Assembly: GCA_038744785.1 (NCBI GenBank)
Contig: JBCDLX010000014.1
Span: 62,001 to 126,000 of the forward strand
Length of the DNA stretch: 64,000 bases
Source: Ovoidimarina sp038744785
Lineage (GTDB): Bacteria > Pseudomonadota > Alphaproteobacteria > Rhodobacterales > Rhodobacteraceae
Reading direction: 5' to 3'
The position numbers were made by a program, and so were the translations under genes. Numbering within the stretch: the first letter of the stretch is position 1; each line of letters opens with the position of its first letter. The notes under the pieces are model-generated. The model ran no database searches and had not been told where the DNA came from. It saw only the letters and a list, made by a program, of their open reading frames with translations. Shown here piece by piece: positions 53,802 to 62,851 of this stretch.

Positions 53802-54905
53802 CTACTCGGCCGCGACGTCCCCGTACGCCCCCTGGGCCGCCTCTTCGGCTTCAATCGACTCAAACAGTGCTTTGAAGTTGCCTTCGCCGAACCCGTCGTC
53901 GCCTTTTCTTTCGATGAATTCAAAGAAGATCGGACCGATCACAGTTTTCGAGAAGATCTGCAGAAGGATCTTCGTCTCGCCCCCATCAACAACACCCTCG
54001 CCGTCGATCAGGATCCCATGCGCCTTCATGCGCTCGATCGGTTCTTCGTGTCCTTCCACCCTGGACTTGGACAACTCATAGTAGCTCTCGGGCGGCCCCG
54101 GCATAAAGCGAATGCCACGTTCTGCGATGGCATCGACACTGTCGTAGATGTTCTTCGCACCCACGGCGATGTGCTGAATTCCCTCGCCCTTATACTTGTT
54201 CAGGTAATTGACGATCTGGCCGGTTTCACCGCGATCTTCGTTGATCGGAATGCGAATTTTCCCGCATGGCGAGGTCAGGGCACGGCTGAAAAGGCCGGTA
54301 TACTTGCCTTCGATGTCGAAGAAGCGGATTTCCCGGAAGTTGAACAGATCGCCGTAGAACCGGAACCAGACATCCATGTTGCCCTTGAAGACATTGTGGG
54401 TCAGATGGTCGAGATAGTAAAAGCCGACGCCCTGGGGATGGGCGCCCGCGATCCAGTCAAACTCTTCGTTGTAAGGTGAGGTGTCATAGTACTGGTCGAT
54501 AAAGTAGATCAGACTGCCGCCAATTCCGACAATCGCTGGCGCGTCCATCATCTTGCCGGGGCCTTCAAAAGGCTCCGCGCCTTTTTGGATTGCGTGGTCA
54601 TAGGCTGCTTTCGAGTCCGCCACACGCCAACCCATTGAGGGAGCGCACGGCCCGTGGGCTTCGGCGAACCGGGCGGCGTGCGTTCCGGGTTCGGCATTTA
54701 TCACATAGGTAATATCGCCTTGCTGCCAGAGTTCGATCGTCTTCAATTTATGCGTTGCAACGTGGGTGTAGCCCATCCGATCAAAGAGGTCGCGCAGGAT
54801 CTGCGGATCAGGGTGTGCGAACTCTACAAACTCGAAACCATCGGTTCCGGCAGGGTTTTCCTTTGTGATCCGGGATTTCGGGGCTTCGTGAGGGAACGGT
54901 CCCAT
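53802..54905 (-). CDS. hppD: 4-hydroxyphenylpyruvate dioxygenase
   Basis: 367 residues, the usual length for the bacterial enzyme. Two VOC-type halves. The iron ligands are His in VGFYYLDHLTHNVF (first), His in GEGIQHIAVGAKNI (second) and Glu in FFEFIERKGDDGFGEGNF (third), the last being the highly conserved C-terminal block. It converts 4-hydroxyphenylpyruvate to homogentisate with loss of CO2 in tyrosine breakdown, in the cytoplasm. An Lrp/AsnC-type gene is divergent from it, with a palindrome in the shared region, so it is probably controlled by that regulator. Confidence 0.96.
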   Translation of the reverse strand: MGPFPHEAPKSRITKENPAGTDGFEFVEFAHPDPQILRDLFDRMGYTHVATHKLKTIELWQQGDITYVINAEPGTHAARFAEAHGPCAPSMGWRVADSKAAYDHAIQKGAEPFEGPGKMMDAPAIVGIGGSLIYFIDQYYDTSPYNEEFDWIAGAHPQGVGFYYLDHLTHNVFKGNMDVWFRFYGDLFNFREIRFFDIEGKYTGLFSRALTSPCGKIRIPINEDRGETGQIVNYLNKYKGEGIQHIAVGAKNIYDSVDAIAERGIRFMPGPPESYYELSKSRVEGHEEPIERMKAHGILIDGEGVVDGGETKILLQIFSKTVIGPIFFEFIERKGDDGFGEGNFKALFESIEAEEAAQGAYGDVAAE

Positions 54906-54992
54906 GAATGCTGCCTCCTATCTGCGCTTTGGCGATAAATTAAGCGCAATCCCGCGCCAAATCCGCGCATTTTGTGGCAAATCGATCTGCAA

Positions 54993-55013
54993 ATATGCTA
55001 CGTTTACGCATAT
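54993..55013. promoter_or_regulatory. ATATGC-N9-GCATAT palindrome, candidate Lrp-type site
   Basis: Perfect six-base arms with a nine-base spacer, 13 bases before the start of the Lrp/AsnC gene and 88 bases before that of the dioxygenase gene. Lrp-family proteins often bind such spaced palindromes in divergent promoters; that this protein does so is inference. Confidence 0.45.
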
Positions 55014-55025
55014 GAAGGGAAATCT

Positions 55026-55499
55026 ATGCGAGAATTACGCGTGATACCGGATCACACGGACCTTCGCCTTCTTGCAGCGCTTCAGAAGAACGCCCATCTG
55101 ACCGCGCAAGAGCTTGGCGAGGCCTTGAACCTGTCGCCAAGCCAAGCTGGCCGTCGGCGTCAGAGACTGGAAACCGCCGGGATCATCGAAGGCTACCGCG
55201 CACGCCTGTCGCCAACCCGGCTGGGTCTGGCCGTCCAGGCGTTTGTGCAGGTTCAGATGGCCACACATAGCCCCGAGAAGGTCGCGACGTTTACGCGCAT
55301 TCTTCGCACGCGCCCCGAGATTACGTCGGCCTGGACGCTAACCGGAGAGGCGGACTATCTGCTAAGGGTTTACTGCGCGGATCTTTCGGCGCTCAACACG
55401 TTGATCCACGAGTTTCTTCTGCCGCATCCCGCAGTCGCCCGGGTGCAAAGCCAGATTGTGATGGATCAGCTTAAGGCGGACGCGCCATTGCCGGTTTAA
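55026..55499 (+). CDS. Lrp/AsnC family transcriptional regulator
   Basis: 157 residues from the ATG at 55026, with AAGGGA six bases before it; the longer TTG frame from 54972 runs through the palindrome and is not preferred. Helix-turn-helix: DLRLLAALQKNAHLTAQELG and EALNLSPSQAGRRRQRLETA. The RAM/AsnC ligand domain follows (LAVQAFVQVQMATHSPEKVA, ITSAWTLTGEADYLLRVYCA and HPAVARVQSQIVMDQLK). Its position opposite the 4-hydroxyphenylpyruvate dioxygenase gene suggests control of tyrosine or phenylalanine breakdown. Effector not known. Confidence 0.9.
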   Translation: MRELRVIPDHTDLRLLAALQKNAHLTAQELGEALNLSPSQAGRRRQRLETAGIIEGYRARLSPTRLGLAVQAFVQVQMATHSPEKVATFTRILRTRPEITSAWTLTGEADYLLRVYCADLSALNTLIHEFLLPHPAVARVQSQIVMDQLKADAPLPV

Positions 55500-55518
55500 G
55501 TCTGGCCAAGGATAGGGA

Positions 55519-57399
55519 ATGGAAAGCTTTCTGTATCAGGCCACGATCTACCTTGCCGCCGCTGTCATTGCGGTTCCACTGGCGGCACGTTTGGGTCTTG
55601 GATCGGTCCTTGGATACCTGTTGGCCGGAATCGCGATCGGACCTGTCCTTGGGCTCGTGGGCCATGAAGCCGAAGAGCTACAGCACTTTGCCGAGTTTGG
55701 CGTGGTCATGATGCTGTTTCTGATCGGATTGGAGCTGGAGCCTCGTGCGCTATGGGACATGCGCCACAGGCTTCTGGGTCTGGGCGGAATACAGGTCGTC
55801 GCGACGACGCTTGTGGTCACTGCTGGCGGGATGGCCCTGGGCCTTGCCGCACCGACGGCCATAGCGGTAGGCATGATCTTTGCCCTGTCATCCACAGCGA
55901 TCGTTCTACAAACATTGAGCGAAAAAAACCTAATGCAGACGGCAGGCGGGCGATCCACGTTCTCGGTCCTTCTGACGCAGGACATCGCTGTGATTCCAAT
56001 GCTTGCGGCCTTGCCTCTTTTGGCTGTTTCGGTGCCGGTTAGCTTTGCTGACGACGGCTCGATCCGGCGCGGGTCGGAACATGTTGACGTGCACGGGGCC
56101 GATGCCACCGTCATGCTATCGAACATTCCGGGGTGGGGCGTAACGCTGATCACCCTGGCTGCGGTCGCGCTTATCATCTTCCTGGGTGTCTTTGCAGCGC
56201 GGCCCTTGTTTCGCTTCATCCATGCGGCGCGCCTGCGTGAGATGTATACCGCCTTCGCGCTTTTGATCGTGGTCGGCATTGCCGCGTTGATGTTGTTCGT
56301 CGGCCTTTCGCCAGCGCTTGGAACGTTTCTGGCGGGGGTCGTTCTTGCCAACTCAGAGTTCCGGCACGAACTGGAAAGCGACCTTCAACCGTTCAAAGGG
56401 TTACTGCTGGGCCTGTTTTTCATCACTGTTGGTGCAGGGATCAATTTCGCCATCCTCTTCGCAGATCCCCTTAGCATTGTCGGCCTAACCATCGCGATCA
56501 TGTTCGCTAAAGGCGCCGTGCTGTACCTCATAGCCCTGGTTTTCAAGATCCGGGGCCGGGATCGCTGGCTCTTCACGCTGGGATTGGCACAGGCGGGCGA
56601 ATTTGGATTTGTTTTGATCGCCTTCTCGCTCCAGCAGGATGTTCTGTCGACAGGGCTTGCCCAGCGCTTGCTTCTTGTCGTCTCACTATCGATGCTTCTG
56701 ACGCCGCTCTTTTTCATTGCTTACGAACGTCTGTCGGTACGCTTGGGCGAAGCCGAACACGCGATCGAACACGACGAGATTGACGAACAAGGGCCGGTCA
56801 TCATTGCGGGTATCGGTCGGTTTGGACAGGTCGTGAACCGCCTTGTACAAATGGCGGGCTACACCACCACCGTGCTCGACCACGACCTGGGCACAATCCA
56901 GCTAATGCGCCGGTTCGGCTTTAAGGGGTTCTTCGGCGATCCGACCCGACCGGAACTTTTGCATGCTGCGGGCCTGGCTACGGCGCAGGTCCTGGTTGTC
57001 GCACTCGACGACAAGGAGGCGGCCGTGAAGCTGGTTCAGTACGCCCGGCGGGAACGGCCCGACCTGCATATAGTGGCCCGTGCCCACGACAGGGTCCAAG
57101 TCTACAAGCTCTATCGCGCCGGCGCAGACGATATTGTCCGCGAGATGTTTGACAGCTCGCTCCGGGCGGGTCGCTACGTTCTAGAGAACCTTGGTTTGTC
57201 AGAGTTTGAGGCTGCAAACCTTGAACAGTTTTTTTATCGGCACGACCGCCAAGCGCTGGGAGAATTAGCGACGCTTTGGGACCCCAACATCCCGGTGTCC
57301 GAGAACGCAGCCTATGTCGCGAGGTCGCGTGAGCTGGACAAAGAGTTGGAAACAGAGCTTGTCCGAGAGTTGGAGAAAGACGAACAGAAATCGGCTTAG
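55519..57399 (+). CDS. CPA2 cation:proton antiporter, KefB/KefC type
   Basis: 626 residues. About 12 membrane helices (first YLAAAVIAVPLAARLGLGSV; GYLLAGIAIGPVLGLVG next) up to residue 400, including the CPA2 core LIGLELEPRALWDMRHRLLG. The cytoplasmic C-terminal half is a TrkA-N/RCK domain with the nucleotide loop IAGIGRFGQVVNRLVQMAGY and PELLHAAGLATAQVLVVALD. Exchange of K+ or Na+ for H+, gated by NAD(H) or glutathione adducts in family members. The starts of CarD and this gene are convergent, separated by a hairpin terminator. Confidence 0.92.
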   Translation: MESFLYQATIYLAAAVIAVPLAARLGLGSVLGYLLAGIAIGPVLGLVGHEAEELQHFAEFGVVMMLFLIGLELEPRALWDMRHRLLGLGGIQVVATTLVVTAGGMALGLAAPTAIAVGMIFALSSTAIVLQTLSEKNLMQTAGGRSTFSVLLTQDIAVIPMLAALPLLAVSVPVSFADDGSIRRGSEHVDVHGADATVMLSNIPGWGVTLITLAAVALIIFLGVFAARPLFRFIHAARLREMYTAFALLIVVGIAALMLFVGLSPALGTFLAGVVLANSEFRHELESDLQPFKGLLLGLFFITVGAGINFAILFADPLSIVGLTIAIMFAKGAVLYLIALVFKIRGRDRWLFTLGLAQAGEFGFVLIAFSLQQDVLSTGLAQRLLLVVSLSMLLTPLFFIAYERLSVRLGEAEHAIEHDEIDEQGPVIIAGIGRFGQVVNRLVQMAGYTTTVLDHDLGTIQLMRRFGFKGFFGDPTRPELLHAAGLATAQVLVVALDDKEAAVKLVQYARRERPDLHIVARAHDRVQVYKLYRAGADDIVREMFDSSLRAGRYVLENLGLSEFEAANLEQFFYRHDRQALGELATLWDPNIPVSENAAYVARSRELDKELETELVRELEKDEQKSA

Positions 57400-57436
57400 G
57401 CAACGCTGGGAAAGTCGTGGGCCCGCGCTCCACTGA

Positions 57437-57466
57437 AAAAGCCGCGTCAGTCCTGGCGCGGCTTTT
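57437..57466. terminator. Bidirectional Rho-independent terminator
   Basis: AAAAGCCGCG at 57437-57446 and CGCGGCTTTT at 57457-57466 form a perfect ten-base stem with a ten-base loop. A run of A on one side and T on the other makes it usable for both the antiporter gene and the convergent CarD gene. Confidence 0.9.
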
Positions 57467-57486
57467 CTATCTTATCTTTGCAGCGA

Positions 57487-57996
57487 TCAGGCTGCGCGGC
57501 TGGTCAGAACGCTATCAACCTTGCGCTGCGCATCGCCTTCGTCGTCGCCGCTAACGGCAGCAACCTCACGGGTCAGCCGCTCTAGCGCCGCCTCGTAAAG
57601 TTGACGCTCCGAGTAGCTTTGCTCCCGCTGATCGTCCGTCCGGTGCAGATCGCGAACAACCTCGGCGATCGCAATAAGGTCGCCCGAGTTGATCTTCTGC
57701 TCATATTCCTGCGCGCGCCGGGACCACATTGCGCGCTTTACGCGGGCCTTGCCCTTCAGCGTCGTCATTGCCTTCGATACGACATCGGGCGACGAGAGAG
57801 AGCGCATGCCCACATGCTCGGCCTTATGGGTCGGGACGCGCAGCGTCATTTTATCCTTTTCAAAGGATATTACGAACAGCTCGAGTTCATGGCCCGCGAC
57901 CTCTTGCTTCTCAATCGAAACGATCTGGCCCACACCATGTGCCGGGTAAACGACATAATCGTTCGGCCGGAACTCCGAATTTTTGGTCTTGCTCAT
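57487..57996 (-). CDS. carD: CarD family transcriptional regulator
   Basis: 169 residues. The N-terminal RNAP-interaction domain is complete: FRPNDYVVYPAHGVGQIVSI, ELFVISFEKDKMTLRVPTHK and EHVGMRSLSSPDVVSKAMTT. The helical C-terminal DNA-binding part follows: KRAMWSRRAQEYEQKINSGD and LIAIAEVVRDLHR. The protein binds the beta lobe of RNA polymerase and stabilises open promoter complexes; in alphaproteobacteria it acts on rRNA and stress genes. The ferredoxin gene upstream is on the same strand 280 bases away, leaving room for its own promoter. Confidence 0.95.
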   Translation of the reverse strand: MSKTKNSEFRPNDYVVYPAHGVGQIVSIEKQEVAGHELELFVISFEKDKMTLRVPTHKAEHVGMRSLSSPDVVSKAMTTLKGKARVKRAMWSRRAQEYEQKINSGDLIAIAEVVRDLHRTDDQREQSYSERQLYEAALERLTREVAAVSGDDEGDAQRKVDSVLTSRAA

Positions 57997-58277
57997 ATGT
58001 TAAAGAACTTCCTCGTGCTTGCCTGTCACCGGTCCGGCGGACCCGGTTGGGGCGGCTTACCTACGGCCCCATCCTTCGGTTTTCCGTGCCGGACCCCTAA
58101 CATCTGACAGAGCGTGTGCCCTGCATCCCATGACGTATCTAGGCCGGTTGTCACAAATATATAGCAAAAACGGTGCCCGATTCCCAGCCCCTTGCACCTA
58201 AACGCCTAGCGAGACTGAAAAAAAACGAACTCGACGCTGCGTCACAGCGCGGAAATGCATATGTGTGCAAACGTGGC

Positions 58278-58616
58278 CTAGCCGCCCTCGCCCGGCTCTT
58301 CCGAAAAATATTTCTCAACTTTCCCGTCCTCGCCGTCCCGGTCGTCCGCTTCGGGCAGCGGATCCTTCTTTGTGACGATGACCGGCCAAAGCTCTGAGTA
58401 TTTTCGGTTGAATTCTACCCAGTTCTCCATATCGGGTTCGGTGTCAGGCCGGATCGCGTCCGCAGGGCATTCGGGTTCGCATACGCCGCAATCGATGCAC
58501 TCATCGGGGTGGATCACCAGCATATTTTCGCCTTCGTAGAAGCAGTCCACCGGACAAACCTCGACGCAGTCGGTGTATTTGCATGCGATGCAGTTGTCGG
58601 TGACGACATAGGTCAT
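58278..58616 (-). CDS. fdxA: 7Fe ferredoxin FdxA
   Basis: 112 residues. Cluster ligands: C9-x2-C12-x4-C17-x3-C21-P and C40-x2-C43-x2-C46-x3-C50-P, with an extra C25, matching the 3Fe-4S plus 4Fe-4S ferredoxins of proteobacteria. The acidic C-terminal tail (NRKYSELWPVIVTKKDPLPE) is typical. Electron carrier in the cytoplasm. It follows the S4-domain gene on the same strand after 78 bases, an order I recall as common in Rhodobacterales. Confidence 0.96.
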   Translation of the reverse strand: MTYVVTDNCIACKYTDCVEVCPVDCFYEGENMLVIHPDECIDCGVCEPECPADAIRPDTEPDMENWVEFNRKYSELWPVIVTKKDPLPEADDRDGEDGKVEKYFSEEPGEGG

Positions 58617-58694
58617 GCGAACATTTCCTTGGGCACAGTCCGTATCAGAGTTGCAGGTAATCTACCGCCGCCTACGCTGCAAGCGGACCCGGTG

Positions 58695-58985
58695 TCACGG
58701 CGCAGTGAGACCGCTACCGTCTACAAAATCCTCAAAACACTCGCGTGCCTCGTTGGCGGGCCCGCGCCGGACGGGAATAGCGACGATCCGCACCACCCGG
58801 ATATCTCGGCCTTGCGCCAATGTCAGTACGTCGCCTGGACCGACAGAATGGGCCGGTTTCTTAACAAGTCGCGTATTTACACGCACTTTACCGCGGGAAA
58901 CCATGTCTGCGGCCAACGTACGCGTCTTATAGAACCGTGTTTGCCACAGCCATTTATCCAGCCGAAGGGTCGGACGAAATTCCAG
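58695..58985 (-). CDS. S4-domain RNA-binding protein (HslR-like), CTG start
   Basis: About 96 residues. The S4 signature RLDKWLWQTRFYKTRTLAAD is followed by MVSRGKVRVNTRLVKKPAHS and VGPGDVLTLAQGRDIRVVRI, then the short AIPVRRGPANEA tail. The S4 fold extends to a point where no ATG, GTG or TTG occurs; the first such codon is the TTG at 58916, in the middle of the S4 helix. A CTG at 58985, nine bases after AAAGGA and five bases after the helicase stop, is the best start. HslR proteins bind stalled 50S subunits with peptidyl-tRNA after heat shock. The unusual start needs checking. Confidence 0.75.
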   Translation of the reverse strand: MEFRPTLRLDKWLWQTRFYKTRTLAADMVSRGKVRVNTRLVKKPAHSVGPGDVLTLAQGRDIRVVRIVAIPVRRGPANEARECFEDFVDGSGLTAP

Positions 58986-58990
58986 CGTTT

Positions 58991-61825
58991 CTAGTCCTTT
59001 GGCTTCAGTGCCATAAGCGCGGCTGCGAACGGGTTGTCAGGGTCAATCTTGTCTTTCTTTGGGGGACGAGCTGTGAACGTTTTCGCTTTGTCCCTTTCTG
59101 GGTCGCGCCGGGATCCCTTGTGCTTCGGGCCGCCTTTACCCTTTTGCTTGCCGCCATCCTGGCGACGATTGCCCGGGCGGGCCGGGCGATCTCCGCCTTG
59201 GCGACCACGATTGCCGCCCCAAGTGAAGGTATAAAACACCTCGATCTCGGGCGCTGACTGTTCGGCCTCTTGTGGATCGGCGTCTGCTTCGGGCGTCGCA
59301 GTGGGTTCGGCCGCTGGCGAAATGGGCGCATCCGCGGCGAGGGGTTCGGGTGTCTCAGACTCTTCGCGGGCTTCGGTTTCGGCCGGCGCCGCGGCCGTTT
59401 CCACTTCGGCTTCGGACGGGGTGTCCATGTCCGATGTCTTCGCCTTCTCTTTGATCCGTTGACCGCGGGAGGACTTGTATCCCAAGCCCCCCATCAAATT
59501 TGCGAATTGCTCGAGGGTCATGCCTGTGATCGACAGCATCTCGGCTTTCGCTTCGAATCCGCCCCGGCTATCTTCGGCACGCAGCATATCGGCCAGCCGT
59601 TCAAGCATATCAATCCGAATGGCCCGCTCGCCCGCAGCACGATAGCCCGCCATATCGTGATAGCCCTCGGGCGCGTCCTTCGCCGTTGGAACGGTGACAA
59701 GCCCTGGCGGCGGGCTTTCGGGGAATTCGGTGAGCCCGCGGCTCAGGGACCAAAGCACCAGTCGCAGACGCGTCGGTGCGGGCTTTAGGAGCGCCGGCAG
59801 AAAAATCGTGAACTGACCAAACCGGATGCCATGTTTGCGCAAGCTCGCGCGCGCATCCTGATCCAGGGCCTTCACATCGGAGGCCACTTCGGTCCGCGGG
59901 ATAACGCCCAAAGCTTCGACCATCCGAAAAGCGAACCCCTTGGCCAGCCCTTGCAGCGCTTCGTCCTTCTGCAGGTCTGTCAGGGGCTCGAATAAGGTCG
60001 CCACCTTGCGGTCGATGAAGTGTTGCAAGCGGCGCTGCACCTTCTCGGCCACCTCTGCACCTGCCTCATCATCCACAAACGCTTCAACCTGCGGCTTCAT
60101 TGGCCCGGCCCCGGGGACAAGCTTGCCGACCGCATGCTCGCCCCACATCAGGCCACCCTGCTCTGTGAAGTCGATCTCGGTGTCAGGCGCATTGTAAAAG
60201 CGGTCGGCCCGCAGATGGAACTGCGGCACCAGCGCTTGCAGGCTGGCCTGACGCACAGTCTTTGCCTCGTCGGGCGATGCGCTTTGATCCTGGCGGAACC
60301 GGAAACCTTCTATCCGGCCAACGAACTCGCCTTCGACGGTCACTGCGCCTTTGTCGTTCACTTCGGCCACCAGGCTCTCCTTCTGTTTCAACCGGCGCAG
60401 AAGCACGCTTGTGCGCCGGTCGACAAATCTTTGGGTCAGGGCGCCGTGCAGGGCGTCCGACAGGCGGTCTTCTACAGCGCGGGTTGCCTCGCGCCAATGG
60501 CTTTCGTCGGTGGTCCAGCCTTTGCGTTGGGCGACATAGGTCCATGTGCGGATATACGCCAAGCGTTTGCCAAGTGTGTCGATATCGCCATCGGTGCGAT
60601 CGATTCGCCTGATTTGACGGGCAAGCCAGTCATCCGGGACCCGTCCGCTTTCGTGTAGGAAGTTGTAGATCGCTTCCAGAAGGGTCGCGTGTTCGGCATG
60701 GCTGATCCCGCGAAAATCGGGAATCCGGCACACATCCCAGAGAAGCCGAACCGATTTCGCGTCCGACGCTCGAGCGACGATCTCGGCCACCTGTGAAAGA
60801 GACTTCAGGGCGCTCAGATCATCCGCTTCCCGCGCGCGGACCAGCCATTCATCTTGCGTTGATGTCTCAAGCGACGCAATCAGCGCATCGGTGCTTGCGA
60901 AATTCAACGCAGCATTCCGCCACTGAAGCTTTCGAACCGGGGCAAATCGGTTCTCAGTGATCGCAGAGACGACCTCTTCCTCAAGAGGAGAGGCCTCGCC
61001 CGTGACGCCGAAAGTGCCCGACTTCTGGTACCGTCCGGCGCGTCCGGCGATCTGCGCCAACTCATTTGGTGCAAGTGGCCGCATCCGGCGGCCATCGAAT
61101 TTCGTCAGGCCAGAGAACGCGACATGGTCGATATCAAGGTTCAGGCCCATACCGATCGCATCAGTCGCGACCATGTAGTCGACTTCGCCCGATTGGTACA
61201 ACTCGACCTGTGCATTCCGTGTTCTGGGGCTCAGGGCGCCCATTACGACGGCAGCGCCCCCCTTTTGCCGCTTCAGGATTTCGGCGATGGCATAAACGTT
61301 CTCGATGCTGAAGCCGACAATGGCACTGCGGGGCGGCATCCGGCTGGTCTTCTTCGAGCCGGTGTAGACCAAATCAGAGAACCGCTCGCGCTTCATGAAC
61401 TGTACACCGGGCACAAGGGCGGCCACGGCGCTTCGCATCGTTTCTGCGCCGAGAAACAGAGTCTCGTTCAGTCCGCGCGCGCGAAGCAGCCGATCGGTGA
61501 ACACATGGCCACGCTCTGGATCGCCGCAAAGCTGGATCTCGTCGATGGCCAGGAAATCACACCCCAACCCTTCGGGCATCGCTTCAACGGTCGCGACCCA
61601 ATATTGGGTCCGGGCCGGCACGATCCGCTCTTCACCCGTCACAAGCGCCACAACCGAAGGGCCGCGTAGCGCGACGATCCGGTCGTAGACCTCGCGCGCC
61701 AGAAGCCGAAGCGGAAGACCGATTATCCCCGTACGGTGCGCCAGCATCCGTTCGATCGCATAATGCGTCTTGCCCGTATTGGTGGGACCCAGAACTGCCA
61801 CAGTCCGGGAGTGGGGGGTCGTCAT
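58991..61825 (-). CDS. SUV3-like DEAD/DExH RNA helicase
   Basis: 944 residues. Motif I GPTNTGKT at 13-20, motif II DEIQ at 95-98 (LAIDEIQLCGDPERGHVF), DYMVATDAIGMGLNLDIDHV (motif V) and AQIAGRAGRYQKSG (motif VI), the signature of the SUV3/mitochondrial helicase family. C-terminal half has a Pro- and Glu-rich part, then a long basic tail (GGNRGRQGGDRPARPGNRR and KQKGKGGPKHKG), probably for RNA contact. It unwinds double-stranded RNA with ATP, probably in RNA turnover. Stop codon lies 5 bases before the CTG of the S4 gene, so they are one operon. Confidence 0.9.
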   Translation of the reverse strand: MTTPHSRTVAVLGPTNTGKTHYAIERMLAHRTGIIGLPLRLLAREVYDRIVALRGPSVVALVTGEERIVPARTQYWVATVEAMPEGLGCDFLAIDEIQLCGDPERGHVFTDRLLRARGLNETLFLGAETMRSAVAALVPGVQFMKRERFSDLVYTGSKKTSRMPPRSAIVGFSIENVYAIAEILKRQKGGAAVVMGALSPRTRNAQVELYQSGEVDYMVATDAIGMGLNLDIDHVAFSGLTKFDGRRMRPLAPNELAQIAGRAGRYQKSGTFGVTGEASPLEEEVVSAITENRFAPVRKLQWRNAALNFASTDALIASLETSTQDEWLVRAREADDLSALKSLSQVAEIVARASDAKSVRLLWDVCRIPDFRGISHAEHATLLEAIYNFLHESGRVPDDWLARQIRRIDRTDGDIDTLGKRLAYIRTWTYVAQRKGWTTDESHWREATRAVEDRLSDALHGALTQRFVDRRTSVLLRRLKQKESLVAEVNDKGAVTVEGEFVGRIEGFRFRQDQSASPDEAKTVRQASLQALVPQFHLRADRFYNAPDTEIDFTEQGGLMWGEHAVGKLVPGAGPMKPQVEAFVDDEAGAEVAEKVQRRLQHFIDRKVATLFEPLTDLQKDEALQGLAKGFAFRMVEALGVIPRTEVASDVKALDQDARASLRKHGIRFGQFTIFLPALLKPAPTRLRLVLWSLSRGLTEFPESPPPGLVTVPTAKDAPEGYHDMAGYRAAGERAIRIDMLERLADMLRAEDSRGGFEAKAEMLSITGMTLEQFANLMGGLGYKSSRGQRIKEKAKTSDMDTPSEAEVETAAAPAETEAREESETPEPLAADAPISPAAEPTATPEADADPQEAEQSAPEIEVFYTFTWGGNRGRQGGDRPARPGNRRQDGGKQKGKGGPKHKGSRRDPERDKAKTFTARPPKKDKIDPDNPFAAALMALKPKD

Positions 61826-61907
61826 GCCTGCGCCTGACCTGCCATTCGCCTTACCGCACTGATACGCTGCGTACGGTTCGTTTCACAACCCGCCGATTAC
61901 AGCGCTG

Positions 61908-62465
61908 TCAGATATCTTCGCCCTCGACCTCGCGCTCAAGTCGCGCAATCGCCTCAGACAATCCTTCGCGGTTGGGATAAAGCGCTTCGACCTGCCGGTA
62001 GGCTGCCAGGGCGCCGGCGCTTTGACCGGTTTCTTCAAAGATCAGTGCAAGCCCACCCAAAGCACCGAAATGACGGGGATTTCGGGCCAGGACTTCACGA
62101 ATGTCCGCCACGGACGGGCCATAGCGACCAGCCTGAAAGTAAGCAGTGGCCCGCGCATTATAGGCTTCGGTAAAGTCGGGCGCATGATCGATCAACGCAG
62201 AAAAGTGTTCGATCGCCTCGCCAGTCTCACCCGCTTCCAAAGCTTCGCGCCCACGCAGCAAAAGCAGGTTCATAGCCGGCGAGCCGGAATCTGCCCATTC
62301 TTCCCATATCTTTGTTTCGATTTGCCGCGCTGCATCGCCCTCGGCATCGCGCAACGCCTCGAACAAGGGATCAAGGGTCGGATTTTGTGCCATGGCTGCC
62401 TGGCTAACAACAATTAGCGCAAGCGCCGCAACGGCACGTTTGAACCTGTGTCGCATCCTCGTCAT
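61908..62465 (-). CDS. Exported TPR protein
   Basis: About 185 residues from the ATG at 62465 (MTRMRHRFKRAVAALALIVV), a Sec signal peptide ending AMAQ; the frame opens earlier at 62528 without a better ribosome site. The mature part consists of TPR-type helices: LLLRGREALEAGETGEAIEH, FTEAYNARATAYFQAGRYGP and LGGLALIFEETGQSAGALAA. Small periplasmic TPR proteins of this kind are widespread in alphaproteobacteria and act as scaffolds. Partner unknown. Confidence 0.85.
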   Translation of the reverse strand: MTRMRHRFKRAVAALALIVVSQAAMAQNPTLDPLFEALRDAEGDAARQIETKIWEEWADSGSPAMNLLLLRGREALEAGETGEAIEHFSALIDHAPDFTEAYNARATAYFQAGRYGPSVADIREVLARNPRHFGALGGLALIFEETGQSAGALAAYRQVEALYPNREGLSEAIARLEREVEGEDI

Positions 62466-62556
62466 ACAGACGATGATAGGGCGGATCACCGACCAGGCAC
62501 CAGCCCGACGACAAAAAACACCGATCAAAACTCGGTCAGACTACTGGAGACACGAT

Positions 62557-62844
62557 ATGAGCGACACGATCACCGCAGCCGTCGATGCGCTGAACGAAAA
62601 ACTGGAAGGCAGCTTTGACGGCACGGCCAAATTCGAAATCGAAGGCGAAGGCGCCATCATCATCGATGCCGACGGCGCCCGCGCCAGTGATGACGAGGCC
62701 GATGTCACACTTTCAGCCGACCAGGACACATTCCGTGCCATCCTGGAGGGCGACCTAAATCCCACGACTGCCTTCATGTCGGGCAAGCTTAAGGTCGATG
62801 GCGATATGGGTGCTGCAATGCGGTTGGCATCGGTTCTGGGCTGA
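62557..62844 (+). CDS. SCP2 sterol-binding domain protein
   Basis: 95 residues from the ATG at 62557, with TGGAGA seven bases before it. The pattern VDALNEKLEGSFDGTAKFEI, GAIIIDADGARASDDEADVT and FMSGKLKVDGDMGAAMRLAS is a complete short SCP2 domain, a lipid-binding fold. It could bind a fatty acyl or sterol-like lipid. The hydrolase gene that follows starts eight bases after its stop, so the two form an operon. Confidence 0.9.
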   Translation: MSDTITAAVDALNEKLEGSFDGTAKFEIEGEGAIIIDADGARASDDEADVTLSADQDTFRAILEGDLNPTTAFMSGKLKVDGDMGAAMRLASVLG

Positions 62845-62851
62845 CGCAGGG

